DNA of 18,256 bases, taken from contig DADO01000063.1 in assembly GCA_002509325.1 (NCBI GenBank), positions 29,184-47,439 on the forward strand, given 5' to 3'. Position 1 is the stretch's first letter. The number at the start of each line of letters is the position of its first letter. The position numbers and the translations under genes are program-made. The notes under the pieces are model-generated. The model saw only the letters and a program-made list of their open reading frames with translations. It was not told the DNA's origin and did not search any database. This DNA is from Methanosarcina sp. UBA402. Lineage in GTDB: Archaea; Halobacteriota; Methanosarcinia; Methanosarcinales; Methanosarcinaceae. This document shows, in pieces, positions 6,959 to 14,670 of the stretch.

Positions 6959-7547
6959 TCTTATCCAGCGTGTAACTTTTATTTGATATTTGGCGTGAAA
7001 GTGCTTTCAGGTACTTTCATTTATTTGGCGTGAAAGTACTTTCTGGTACTTTTATTTGTGCCTGTTATTTGAAGAATTTCATGTTCGTTTGGCATGAAAG
7101 TGCTTTCAAGTATTTTCATTTCTTTGCGCCTGTTATTTGAAGAATTTCATGTTCGTTTTATCTGATACTCTCTTGATATGTCTCGCACCTTCTCTTTTTT
7201 TGTCTAGATTTCCCTTAAAAAGGACAATTCATTTTCTCTTTTTAACTCTTTCTTTTCGATTCCTCTCTATTTTTCTCTTTTCCATCTCTTGGTATTTTCT
7301 TCTCTCAGACTTTTATAGAAAAACCATATTTAAGTTCAAATGATTTTGAAGTTTACAAAAGCCTTATACACCTCTGGAGATAAAGGCCTTGTGAAACCAC
7401 TGGAAGATTTTATTCGTTCAATATCCGTGAACAAATTTTAAAACTTTTGAGATAATATTTCGCTTAATACTAAAATCTCTCTGTTTGTATTGCCAACTTT
7501 TGTTTAATGCGTAAAATTACACAAGTTAAATAAAGGAGAGGAACTCA
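6959..7547. other. Repeat-rich and pyrimidine-rich spacer between nrdG and thiL
   Basis: I see no credible gene. The first 200 bases hold hairpin-forming repeats (6995-7158). About 7188-7318 is a strongly pyrimidine-rich stretch (runs such as TCTCTTTTTTT and TTTTTCTCTTTTCC). Archaeal transcription often ends at T-rich tracts, so this may help terminate nrd transcription. A 68-codon frame across the tract encodes only F/L/S-rich sequence and is probably a by-product of composition. GCCTT (7361-7365) and AAGGC (7383-7387) form a weak hairpin. A thiL promoter must lie in the last 200 bases, but no clear TATA box stands out. Confidence 0.5.
6991..7158. repeat. Three hairpin repeats plus a 31-base direct repeat
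   Basis: Three copies of a GGC[G/A]TGAAAGT[G/A]C element form 8-base-pair hairpins. They are GAAAGTGC/GTACTTTC (6997-7018), GAAAGTAC/GTACTTTT (7032-7053) and GAAAGTGC/GTATTTTC (7096-7117), each with a 6-base loop and T-rich 3' flank. A separate 31-base segment beginning GCCTGTTATTTGAAG occurs at 7060-7090 and again at 7128-7158. Both look like local tandem duplications. The hairpins may serve as serial terminators of the nrd transcript. Confidence 0.7.
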
Positions 7548-7577
7548 GTGCATTTTGGCTTACAAAGCACACATTAA
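7548..7577 (+). CDS. Possible 9-codon upstream frame before thiL
   Basis: AAAGGAGAGG (7532-7541) is the best ribosome binding site near thiL. It sits six bases before GTG 7548, which opens a frame encoding (M)HFGLQSTH and stops at TAA 7575-7577. The frame is in phase with thiL (ATG 7611), whose own start has no recognisable binding site. It may be a leader peptide that allows re-initiation at thiL, or the binding site may be coincidental. Not conserved evidence, only sequence position. Confidence 0.3.
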   Translation: MHFGLQSTH

Positions 7578-7610
7578 AAAGAAAGCAAAAGTAATCTTTT
7601 TCAAAAAACT

Positions 7611-8633
7611 ATGAAAAACACAAAAGTATTTTCAGTCGGAGAGCGCGCTCTAATCTCCATCTTATCTGAAATTTTTAAAGCTCCCGATGGCAAGGAGAAA
7701 GGACAGGAAGGAATCCTTATAGGTGCGGGTTCGGATGACTGTGCCGTCCTTGACCTGAAAGGCGACGACTGCCTGGTTGTCACTACCGATATGCTGCACA
7801 GGACTACGGATTTTCCGGAAGAAATGACTCCCTGGCAAATGGGCTGGATGTCAGCAGCCGTAAATCTCAGTGACGTTGCAGCAATGGGTGCAGAACCCAC
7901 AGGGCTTGTTATAGCAATCGGAATGCCTGCAGATACCGAAATTGCTTTTGTTAAAGAACTTGCAAAAGGTATGCAGGCGTGTGCTGAATTTTGCAGAACT
8001 GCGGTTATCGGGGGCGACCTTGACACCCACGCAGAACTGACAATTACAGGGACGGCAATAGGCAGGGTGAAAAAAAGCCAGCTCCTTCTTCGGCGCGGAG
8101 CAAAGCCAGGTGACCTTGTCTGTGTCACGGGATATACAGGGTCGGCTGGAGCAGCTCTGGAAGCCCTGCAGACAAAAAAACCAGTAAGTGAAAATGTCCT
8201 GAAGGCGCTTTTTGAGCCTATCCCACGCACGAAAGAAGCCAGAAAACTGGCCGAATCCGGAGCAGTCACATCCATGATGGATACAAGTGACGGTCTTGCG
8301 ATGTCCCTTTACGACCTTGCCAAGCAGAGCAGGGTAGGCTTCAGGATTCGGGAAAATTCTCTCCCTATCCTCAGGGAAGTCCGGGAATTTGCTTCAAATC
8401 TGCACAGGCTAAAGGAATTTGCCCTTTACACGGGCGGAGATTTCGAACTTCTTATTACAATTGACCCGCAAAAGATGAAAAAAGTACAAAATATATGTAA
8501 CTTAACTGTTATAGGAGAATGCACAACGTATGGAGCGGGGATTGTAATTGAATCCCCGGAAAACAAGCTTACAATTATTGAACAGCGAGGATACCAGCAG
8601 CTAAAAGACGAAACTGTTGATAGGTCTTCCTGA
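7611..8633 (+). CDS. thiL: Thiamine-monophosphate kinase
   Basis: ATP-dependent phosphorylation of thiamine phosphate to thiamine diphosphate, the last step of the cofactor pathway, in the cytosol. The protein (340 residues) belongs to the AIR-synthase/PurM-like fold. Visible family motifs: GSDDCAVL near residue 40 (usual GDDAAVL metal/ATP site), TTDMLHRTTDFP, NLSDVAAMGA, GGDLDT, MDTSDGL (D224, D227) and YTGGDFELL near the C terminus. Length matches ThiL (about 320-350). The ATG at 7611 lacks a Shine-Dalgarno sequence, and a strong one lies 70 bases upstream in front of a tiny frame. No thiamine riboswitch is visible. It appears to be a single gene, with the S-layer gene following after 164 bases and probably its own promoter. 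Confidence 0.93.
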   Translation: MKNTKVFSVGERALISILSEIFKAPDGKEKGQEGILIGAGSDDCAVLDLKGDDCLVVTTDMLHRTTDFPEEMTPWQMGWMSAAVNLSDVAAMGAEPTGLVIAIGMPADTEIAFVKELAKGMQACAEFCRTAVIGGDLDTHAELTITGTAIGRVKKSQLLLRRGAKPGDLVCVTGYTGSAGAALEALQTKKPVSENVLKALFEPIPRTKEARKLAESGAVTSMMDTSDGLAMSLYDLAKQSRVGFRIRENSLPILREVREFASNLHRLKEFALYTGGDFELLITIDPQKMKKVQNICNLTVIGECTTYGAGIVIESPENKLTIIEQRGYQQLKDETVDRSS

Positions 8634-8759
8634 TTAAAATCTAATTTCCCCACAAAGCAGAAGTTCGGAATGAGTTCGGCAAAAATTAATAATTTTTAAT
8701 TGATAAAGCCCCAAAAGATCACAAAATAGAGCAAATTCAAAGCTAAACTGATTAAATTC

Positions 8760-8775
8760 ATAATATATTTTATGC
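8760..8775 (+). promoter_or_regulatory. TATA-like element before the S-layer-family gene
   Basis: ATAATATATTTTATGC lies 25-35 bases before the ATG at 8798, which would give a very short leader. A weak ribosome binding site AGAAGGG follows at 8785-8791. The flanking 164-base spacer holds no gene. Confidence 0.35.
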
Positions 8776-8797
8776 ACAAGGTTCAGAAGGGTAGAAT

Positions 8798-11700
8798 ATG
8801 AATAAAACAAAACTGAAAATTATAACAGGAATTTTATTATTAGGGCTATTTTGCGGAGTTGCATGGGCGGCTCCCAACATAGAAACCTTTTCCCCGACAT
8901 CTAACCCTACATCTACAGTAGGTCAGACTCAGGAATTTAAAATCGATACAAATGAAACGTGTAACATAACCTGGTATATCGGCGAAACAATAGTGAAAGA
9001 TTCGGCAAGAAATGTAAGTACGGATACATATTCAAACAATACAGCGCCTGCAGGAGAGTATACGGTCAAAGCAGAAGCCAAAAACGATAACGGGACTGCA
9101 GAATCGAAAGTCTGGACATGGAAAGTAGAAAGTGAAGGATTGAGTATCCAGAACTTTTCCCCGACATCTAATCCAACATCAAGTGTAGGTCAGACTCAGG
9201 AATTTAAAATCGATACAAATCAATTCTGTAACATAACCTGGTATATCAACGAAACTCTGGTGAAAGATTCGGCAAATGTAAATACGGATACGTATTCGAA
9301 CAATACAGCGCCTGCAGGAGTGTATACGGTCAAAGCAGAAGCTAAAAACGCTAATGGAACTGCAGAACCAAAATCCTGGACATGGAAAGTAGGAACAACT
9401 TCACTGCCAATTAATGTGAGCCCGTCCGAAGAAACAATAAACCTGGCTCAGGGAGAATCCAAGACTTTCAGTGTCAATACTACAAATGGCCAGAATATTA
9501 ATATTCAGTGGTATTTAAATGGTGAATTAAAGAAAGAAGAACCTGGGCTATCCTCCTCTTCGTATTTGCTTGAAGGAAATAATACAGGGGAATTTACTCT
9601 AAAGCTGGTTGCAACCGATCCTGCGGGCACATACACCCCATATGAAAAAACGTGGAAAGTAAACGTGCAGACTACTTACCATTCAAGTGGAAACAGGATC
9701 TGGGATGAAAAACTGGGACTGGCCAAAACCTATACCTGGAATGCCCAGAGTTATTCGGGATTCTACTATGACCTTGATTCTGGAGTATCCTCAGAAGAAA
9801 TGACCATTGAGGATATAGATAGGAATATAGATGCAGGAAATGTTAAGTATAGAACTAGGCCTACTGAGACTAATTTCGAATATAGTAATTGGGGCTCCTA
9901 CCAGGTCATAGGATTTATGGCAGAGAAATATTTTGCAGGTTATAGTAAAGAAAATTCCTCGGTTATAGGGAAAGACGTTAGCCTGATTTCTAATGGTATT
10001 CTTTCCAAGATCCTCACTGATAGTGACGATAAAAAGTCTACATATGCCGGAGATTCTCTTGTCCTTGAAGATGGTTATTCCCTAAACATCGTTGAAGTTG
10101 ATGTTAAGGGGAGTTCCGTCTGGGTGCAGCTTGAAAAAGACGGAAACGTTGTAGATGATGGTTTTATCTTCTCTGGAGAGGATTATGTTTATAAGACTGA
10201 ACTTGGTGGAGCAGAAGACGTACCCGTAATTATTGCGCACTTCGGCACTGTTTTCTCAGGCCATGAAACTTCGGTTGCGTCTATTGAGGGGATTTTCCAG
10301 ATTTCGGACAATTACGTAGAACTCCATAATGGAGATACCTTTGGGAAAATGAAAGTCAAGTCCATGAGTAGCAGTGAAATAAGGATGGAAAATGAAGACG
10401 ATATTGGACTTGATAAGGGAAAAACTATCGACCTCATGGGTAAGATAAAGCTCCAGGTAGCCGATAACAATAACCTGCGCTTTGCTCCTGTTCTGGATAC
10501 CTCGGAACCCGGGACTTACGAACTTCGCGGAACTGTTTACGATGAAAATAAAGACGGGGACTCTATTCCTACCTGGACTCCCTTCAATTTCGAAGGTTTT
10601 TATTATAACATTGATGAGGGAATTGGAACCGAAGAGCTTAAGGTTGAAGAACTAAACGGCAGAAATATCCCGACCAATAAACTTGTCTATCAGTCCACAC
10701 CCCAAAATGTTCAGTTTGAATACGGCAAATGGGGCAATTTCACAGTTGTCGGGTTCATGGCAGACAAGTATTTTGCAGGGTATCAGGAAGGGGGCGTTAA
10801 TGGAGAAGTCGACAGGGCGAGCCTTCTCTCGAATAATATCCTTTCCAAAGTCCTTACAGACACCGATGACAAGGAATCCATGTATTCGGGTTCTGACCTT
10901 GCGCTTGAACAGGGCTATTCTCTACAAGTCAAGGAAGTCGATATAAATGGAAACAATGTCTGGGTTCAGCTCGAAAAGGACGGCAAAGTGTTAGATGAGG
11001 CTTTTGTTTCCTCCAATCAGGATTATGTTTACAAGACCGATATTGGAAAAGCTGAGAACATTCCTCTGATCATAGTCCATTTCGGCACGGTCTTTTTAGG
11101 CGGTGAGACTTCGGCTGTTTTTACACAGGGCATCTTCCAGATTTCGGATGAGTACACTGAAATCAATAATGGAGATACCTTCGGCAAGATGAAAGTTAGC
11201 AGTGTCTCCGAGAGCGGCATCAAAATGAAAAACGACGACGATATCGGACTTGACAAGGGGGATACTGTCAATATTATGGGTGATGTTAGTTTCAAGACGG
11301 CTGATGACAATGTTCTCAGGTTCTACCCTGCAGTAGAGATTCAAACCGCAGGTGGGTCAAGGGAGCTCAAGATCAGCGTGCCTGATGAGATCATTGTGGG
11401 TGAAACTTTTGATATCGGAGTAACTGCCGACAAGAACCCGATTGAAGGGGCTAGCGTAAAGGTTAACACAACAAACGTAGGCAAAACTGACGTTGATGGG
11501 ATTGTTCAATATACAGCTGAAAATATCGGATCCCTGAAGTTGACCGCAGAAAAGAGTGGATACACAACTGCAAACAAGAATGTCAATGTCATTCCTCCGA
11601 AAGAGAAAATGTCAGTTAACGTTTCACCTGAGCCAGTTTATATCGGCGACACTTTGAATATCGAGGTTTTCAAAGCAATTGGTGGCGATCCAATTAAGGG

Positions 11701-12259
11701 TGCAAACGTTTCGATTGACGGGAATCTCGTTAACAAAACAGGATCCGACGGAAAAGTTGCCTATAAAACAGATAAAATCGGTACCTTTAAACTGAGCGTT
11801 ACAAAGGAAGGATTCCTTGACCAGGAAGTAAACGTAAAAGTAAGAGACTTTGAAGCTATCTTCAAATTCTCAAACCTGGCAGTTAAGCCTTCAGAGGTAA
11901 AAGCAGGGAAGGATGTGACAATCTCGGTTGATGTCGGAAATGTAGGCAATGCAGCAGGAAATAAGAGTGTAGAACTGCTTGTGAATGGAAACGTAACCGG
12001 TTCACAGGAAATCCCCCTGGATGTGGGGAAAAACACCACTTTGACCTTTAAGCACACAGAAAAGAAGCCAGGAAACTATACGGTAGAAGTCGGAGGAGAA
12101 ACCACAACCTACATTGTAAAAGAAAAATCTTCCTTACTGCTCTATGCTCTTGGAGCTATTATCCTGTTATTTGTCGGTGGAGCTGCTTATTACTTTATGA
12201 AAGGCGATGGAGATGTGGCAGAACTGCAGGAAAAGATAAGGGAGCTCATCAACAAGTAA
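8798..12259 (+). CDS. Large S-layer-family surface protein with tandem duplication domains
   Basis: 1153 residues, secreted and membrane-anchored. A signal peptide (about 1-25, ending GVAWAA) is followed by three Ig-like repeats: about 27-115, 116-204 (the first two nearly identical) and 205-291. Two copies of the Methanosarcina S-layer duplication domain (DUF1608 type) follow at about 294-566 and 578-848. They share GFYY, NVKY/NKLVY, FMA[ED]KYFAGY, NGDTFGKMKV, DIGLDKG and LRF.P blocks. Two beta-sandwich repeats (about 855-1035) and a CARDB-like domain (about 1038-1110) lead to a transmembrane helix (1113-1133) and a short charged tail with a coiled-coil look (AELQEKIREL). Many N-glycosylation sequons are present. 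The known major S-layer protein of the genus is much shorter (about 670 residues), so this is an accessory or alternative lattice protein. Role inferred from architecture. Confidence 0.85.
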   Translation: MNKTKLKIITGILLLGLFCGVAWAAPNIETFSPTSNPTSTVGQTQEFKIDTNETCNITWYIGETIVKDSARNVSTDTYSNNTAPAGEYTVKAEAKNDNGTAESKVWTWKVESEGLSIQNFSPTSNPTSSVGQTQEFKIDTNQFCNITWYINETLVKDSANVNTDTYSNNTAPAGVYTVKAEAKNANGTAEPKSWTWKVGTTSLPINVSPSEETINLAQGESKTFSVNTTNGQNINIQWYLNGELKKEEPGLSSSSYLLEGNNTGEFTLKLVATDPAGTYTPYEKTWKVNVQTTYHSSGNRIWDEKLGLAKTYTWNAQSYSGFYYDLDSGVSSEEMTIEDIDRNIDAGNVKYRTRPTETNFEYSNWGSYQVIGFMAEKYFAGYSKENSSVIGKDVSLISNGILSKILTDSDDKKSTYAGDSLVLEDGYSLNIVEVDVKGSSVWVQLEKDGNVVDDGFIFSGEDYVYKTELGGAEDVPVIIAHFGTVFSGHETSVASIEGIFQISDNYVELHNGDTFGKMKVKSMSSSEIRMENEDDIGLDKGKTIDLMGKIKLQVADNNNLRFAPVLDTSEPGTYELRGTVYDENKDGDSIPTWTPFNFEGFYYNIDEGIGTEELKVEELNGRNIPTNKLVYQSTPQNVQFEYGKWGNFTVVGFMADKYFAGYQEGGVNGEVDRASLLSNNILSKVLTDTDDKESMYSGSDLALEQGYSLQVKEVDINGNNVWVQLEKDGKVLDEAFVSSNQDYVYKTDIGKAENIPLIIVHFGTVFLGGETSAVFTQGIFQISDEYTEINNGDTFGKMKVSSVSESGIKMKNDDDIGLDKGDTVNIMGDVSFKTADDNVLRFYPAVEIQTAGGSRELKISVPDEIIVGETFDIGVTADKNPIEGASVKVNTTNVGKTDVDGIVQYTAENIGSLKLTAEKSGYTTANKNVNVIPPKEKMSVNVSPEPVYIGDTLNIEVFKAIGGDPIKGANVSIDGNLVNKTGSDGKVAYKTDKIGTFKLSVTKEGFLDQEVNVKVRDFEAIFKFSNLAVKPSEVKAGKDVTISVDVGNVGNAAGNKSVELLVNGNVTGSQEIPLDVGKNTTLTFKHTEKKPGNYTVEVGGETTTYIVKEKSSLLLYALGAIILLFVGGAAYYFMKGDGDVAELQEKIRELINK
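8888..9420 (+). repeat. 267-base direct repeat encoding two Ig-like modules
   Basis: The second unit begins 267 bases (89 codons) after the first. For example TTTTCCCCGACATCTAA occurs at 8888 and at 9155 with one variant base further on. Long stretches are identical, such as the coding for GQTQEFKIDTN and TYSNNTAPAG. The high DNA identity implies a recent duplication or gene conversion. Confidence 0.85.
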
Positions 12260-12366
12260 ACTCAGGAAAATAAAAACTCCAGGAAAATAAATTCAAAAGC
12301 AAAAAGAAACAAAACTTAGAGAAATAAAGCATAAAGATATAAATAAAAAAGATAAGACTTTGAACT

Positions 12367-12406
12367 CCCGCGTTTCTTATTAACGCGGGCCCTTACTATT
12401 TTTTAA
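12367..12406. terminator. Strong shared terminator hairpin
   Basis: CCCGCGTT (12367-12374) and AACGCGGG (12382-12389) form a perfect 8-base-pair stem with a 7-base loop. CCCTTACTATTTTTTAA follows, while on the other side the minus strand runs into a TTTTTTATTT tract (around 12342-12352). It lies between the convergent S-layer and regulator genes. Confidence 0.7.
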
Positions 12407-12457
12407 TAATTTATATTCGACTCAAATTGGACTCAGATTTGGCTTGTGTTCTAATTG

Positions 12458-12979
12458 TTATTCCATCTTTTTGAGTGCAAGTTCAATCGCGTCTATGAGA
12501 CTGCTTTTTGGAATAATTGTTGTAACGGGAATATTTAGAATCTTTTCTACAGTCGGGCTTACTATGGGAGCACAAACCAGGGCTTTTGCTCCATCCCTTT
12601 CGGCGTTAACGGCTGCTATTATGGCTTCTTCCATTGAGGTTGCTGAGTATTCCCTGATTGTGACCAGCCTGCCAGCTATTTTTTTCTTTGTTTCTACGAT
12701 ATTATCAAGCACCGAGCGAGCTGCAATTACGGCGATAAATTCTCCACTGTCAGATTCCTTAATATCGCGGATTGTTTTCACGATCTGGCGGAGGGTTTTA
12801 ATGTTGGGATCCCGGTTCCCTGACAGGATTTTGTAAAGGGTACTCGGGGGGACATTTGCTTTTTTGGCGAAATCCACAGCAGTGAGGTTAAGGTCCTCCT
12901 TAATTACAGTGGAAAGCGTTTTTTGAAAAACCTCATCGGATTCGAATGCGGATTTGATAACCTTATCTGCAACATTCAT
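12458..12979 (-). CDS. XRE-type HTH transcriptional regulator with C-terminal sensor-like domain
   Basis: 173 residues. A helix-turn-helix of the Cro/C1 class lies at about 30-70 (LTAVDFAKKANVPPSTLYKILSGNRDPNIKTL). It is followed by an alpha/beta domain (about 85-173: EFIAVIAARSVLDNI, REYSATSMEEAIIAAV, GAKALVCAPIVSPT, IPVTTIIP) that resembles the ligand-binding fold of PrpR-N proteins. That resemblance is a by-eye judgement. The ATG at 12979 is preferred because AGGTTGA lies six bases upstream. A TTG three codons further upstream overlaps that site. It is divergent from the ABC importer genes, with operator-like repeats between, so control of the importer and of itself is a reasonable inference. 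The ligand is unknown. Confidence 0.8.
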   Translation of the reverse strand: MNVADKVIKSAFESDEVFQKTLSTVIKEDLNLTAVDFAKKANVPPSTLYKILSGNRDPNIKTLRQIVKTIRDIKESDSGEFIAVIAARSVLDNIVETKKKIAGRLVTIREYSATSMEEAIIAAVNAERDGAKALVCAPIVSPTVEKILNIPVTTIIPKSSLIDAIELALKKME

Positions 12980-13058
12980 AAAATTCAACCTTTTTAATTC
13001 TGTAACGAGTTTTAAATTGATGGATAAACTACTCTCTTTCTGCGTTTTTTAGTTATAA

Positions 13059-13133
13059 TGGATTAATATGTTTTAATAATGGCTATTTTTAACATTAATG
13101 GATTATTTATATTTTCTTAACAGTAGTGGATTA
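13059..13133 (+). promoter_or_regulatory. Three TGGATTA direct repeats, operator candidates
   Basis: TGGATTA occurs at 13059-13065, 13099-13105 and 13127-13133, each in an AT-rich setting, and a fourth time at 13435-13441. The third lies within GTAG-TGGATTAT-CTAC, a dyad. A 7-base motif recurring four times in under 400 bases is more than expected by chance. They lie 70-150 bases before the regulator start on its own side, so they could be binding sites for the regulator. Confidence 0.4.
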
Positions 13134-13203
13134 TCTACAATTGTATTAGATTTAGTCCTTAATGAGAAATATCTCTAAGTGTATTAATACATTTGGGTTA
13201 TAA

Positions 13204-13231
13204 TCAGAGCAGCTCTGAGAAGTTATATATA
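13204..13231 (+). promoter_or_regulatory. Palindrome abutting the importer TATA box
   Basis: TCAGAG-CAG-CTCTGA (13204-13218) is a perfect inverted repeat. It ends four bases before TTATATATA (13223-13231), in the place of the BRE element. Protein bound here would affect TBP/TFB recruitment at the importer promoter. Whether it activates or represses cannot be said. Confidence 0.5.
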
Positions 13232-13472
13232 GGAAGTATAAAAATATTAATATCCCACTAGAGTACTTACTTTTTACTTTTTACTTTTACTGGAATTCTT
13301 ATCTGGAAAAATATATGCTCTTCTCAAAAGAGCTTATGGAAAGTTCACAAAGAAAAAGATGGAAGGCTTGTTAATTTTCCTAAAGAAGGCCGGATTTCAA
13401 AAAACATTGTTTAAAAATTGATGTTAATATCATATGGATTATTATCATTATATAGATAATTGAGGTGAAGCA

Positions 13473-14492
13473 TTGAGAAAACTAGGTATATTTACACTTA
13501 CTTTATTGATGGTTGCACTTATCTTCGTATCTGGTTGTGCATCCAATCAAGGGAACGTATCCGAGAATGAAAGTGGAGTTAAAGGGGCTGCTGCAATTAC
13601 CGAACTGAATATTGGCTATCAGCCAAGTACCCATCAGATCGCATATATGACTGCCTATGAAAAAGGATGGTGGCAGGCAGACCTTGCGCCATATGGAATT
13701 AAGAAAATTAATGAATACCAGTTTCCGACAGGAGCCCCGGAAATGCAGTCTATGATGGCTGGAGACCTGGATGTTGCCTATGTTGGGGCAGCCCCTGCGA
13801 TTACAGCTCTTAGTGGAGGTCTGGATGCAAAGATTGTTGAACCCGTACAGATTAATGGTTCAAGTCTTGTGCTAAGGCCAGAATATGAATACAAGAGCCC
13901 TAAAGACTTAAAAGGACTTAAGATAGCTACCTTCCCTACAGCAACAATTCAGGATACTCTGCTCAGGGAATGGCTCAAGGAAAACGGGCTTAACCCTGAA
14001 AAGGATGTTACAATCCTCGGAATGACCCCAGGAGATGCTATAACTGCTATTTCAGCCAAAAAGGTTGCAGCTGTCTTCTTACCCCACCCCTCTCCAGCAG
14101 TTATCGAAAGGGAAGGTAACGGGCGTACCATAGTGCAATCTGGACAGATGGAAGCAAACCATTCCTGCTGTGTACTCGTGGTGAGTGGAAAGCTTATCAG
14201 GGAACACCCAGATATTGTAGAGCAGATTGTAAAGACCCATATTAAGGCAACCGAGTATAATCAGGCACATGTGGACGAAGCTGCTCAGGTTTATTCAAAT
14301 AAAACTACAGAGGACCTTGAGACTGTAAAACAATCTCTTAAGGAATGGGATGGACGCTGGATCACAGATCCTACAATAATCGAAGACTCAGCTGTCAATT
14401 ATTCAAATACTCAGCATGACCTTGGTTATATTCCGAAATCTCTGACACAGGACGAAATCTTTGATACAAGTTTCTATGAGAAAGCCAAGTGA
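13473..14492 (+). CDS. ABC transporter substrate-binding lipoprotein (NitT/TauT family)
   Basis: Captures a small solute outside the membrane and hands it to the permease. The 339-residue precursor has a lipoprotein signal with lipobox VSGC (C22). The mature part reads as an NMT1/SsuA-type periplasmic-binding fold: LNIGYQPSTHQIAYMTAYEKGWW, FPTGAPEMQSMMAGDLDVAYVGAAPAITAL, LKGLKIATFPTATIQDTLLREWL and VAAVFLPHPSPAVIE. A CC pair (C232-C233) is noteworthy. The start is TTG at 13473 with GAGGTGA (13462-13468) four bases upstream. Members of this family carry nitrate, sulfonates, taurine or pyrimidine precursors, and the substrate cannot be told from sequence. First gene of the importer operon. Confidence 0.87.
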   Translation: MRKLGIFTLTLLMVALIFVSGCASNQGNVSENESGVKGAAAITELNIGYQPSTHQIAYMTAYEKGWWQADLAPYGIKKINEYQFPTGAPEMQSMMAGDLDVAYVGAAPAITALSGGLDAKIVEPVQINGSSLVLRPEYEYKSPKDLKGLKIATFPTATIQDTLLREWLKENGLNPEKDVTILGMTPGDAITAISAKKVAAVFLPHPSPAVIEREGNGRTIVQSGQMEANHSCCVLVVSGKLIREHPDIVEQIVKTHIKATEYNQAHVDEAAQVYSNKTTEDLETVKQSLKEWDGRWITDPTIIEDSAVNYSNTQHDLGYIPKSLTQDEIFDTSFYEKAK

Positions 14493-14515
14493 AGAACAAA
14501 CCCAGGAATAACAAA

Positions 14516-14551
14516 GAATAAAGTTAAAATAAGGAATAAAGTTAAAATAAA
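14516..14551 (+). repeat. 18-base tandem repeat after the lipoprotein gene
   Basis: GAATAAAGTTAAAATAAG (14516-14533) is followed directly by a second copy that differs by one added A. It lies in the 178-base gap before the permease. No function is evident. Confidence 0.75.
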
Positions 14552-14565
14552 GAAAAAGTCAAAAA

Positions 14566-14616
14566 CAGGTTTGGGTGTCTACCTTTATAAGAGGCAACCT
14601 GAACCTATATTTTTTC
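14566..14616 (+). terminator. Intercistronic hairpin with T-run (partial terminator candidate)
   Basis: CAGGTT (14566-14571) pairs with AACCTG (14596-14601), and GTCT (14577-14580) with AGGC (14592-14595). A run of T follows at 14610-14615. Between a binding-protein gene and its permease, such a structure commonly lets most transcripts stop after the first gene, giving more binding protein than permease. That role is inferred. Confidence 0.4.
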
Positions 14617-14670
14617 TAAAGAATGATGTCTGCCGGAAAGGTAAATAAGTAAGAATCCTTTTAATAAGCC

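Larger units (their letters stand above)
12989..13472. other. Divergent regulatory region between regulator and importer
   Basis: No gene is visible. It holds the TGGATTA repeats (13059-13133), a palindrome plus TATA box (13204-13231), a T-rich microrepeat of TTTTTAC units (about 13264-13290), a hairpin GCTCTT-CTCAA-AAGAGC (13317-13333), another TGGATTA at 13435-13441, and the ribosome binding site GAGGTGA (13462-13468) for the lipoprotein gene. The importer leader would be over 200 bases long if the TATA box at 13223 is used. Confidence 0.6.

Noticed and set aside
6991..7158. Insertion-sequence remnant
   Set aside because: No transposase-like coding or flanking target duplication was seen. 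The pattern is explained by local tandem duplication.
7137..7343. 68-codon hydrophobic frame between nrdG and thiL
   Set aside because: The F/L/S content follows from the pyrimidine-rich tract. It has no binding site and overlaps a duplicated spacer segment.
7400..7610. Thiamine diphosphate riboswitch before thiL
   Set aside because: No CUGAGA or other conserved TPP core elements are visible.
7601..8275. 224-codon minus-strand frame opposite thiL
   Set aside because: It is antisense to a gene with intact family motifs. Its S/P/A/R-rich composition is typical of a shadow frame.
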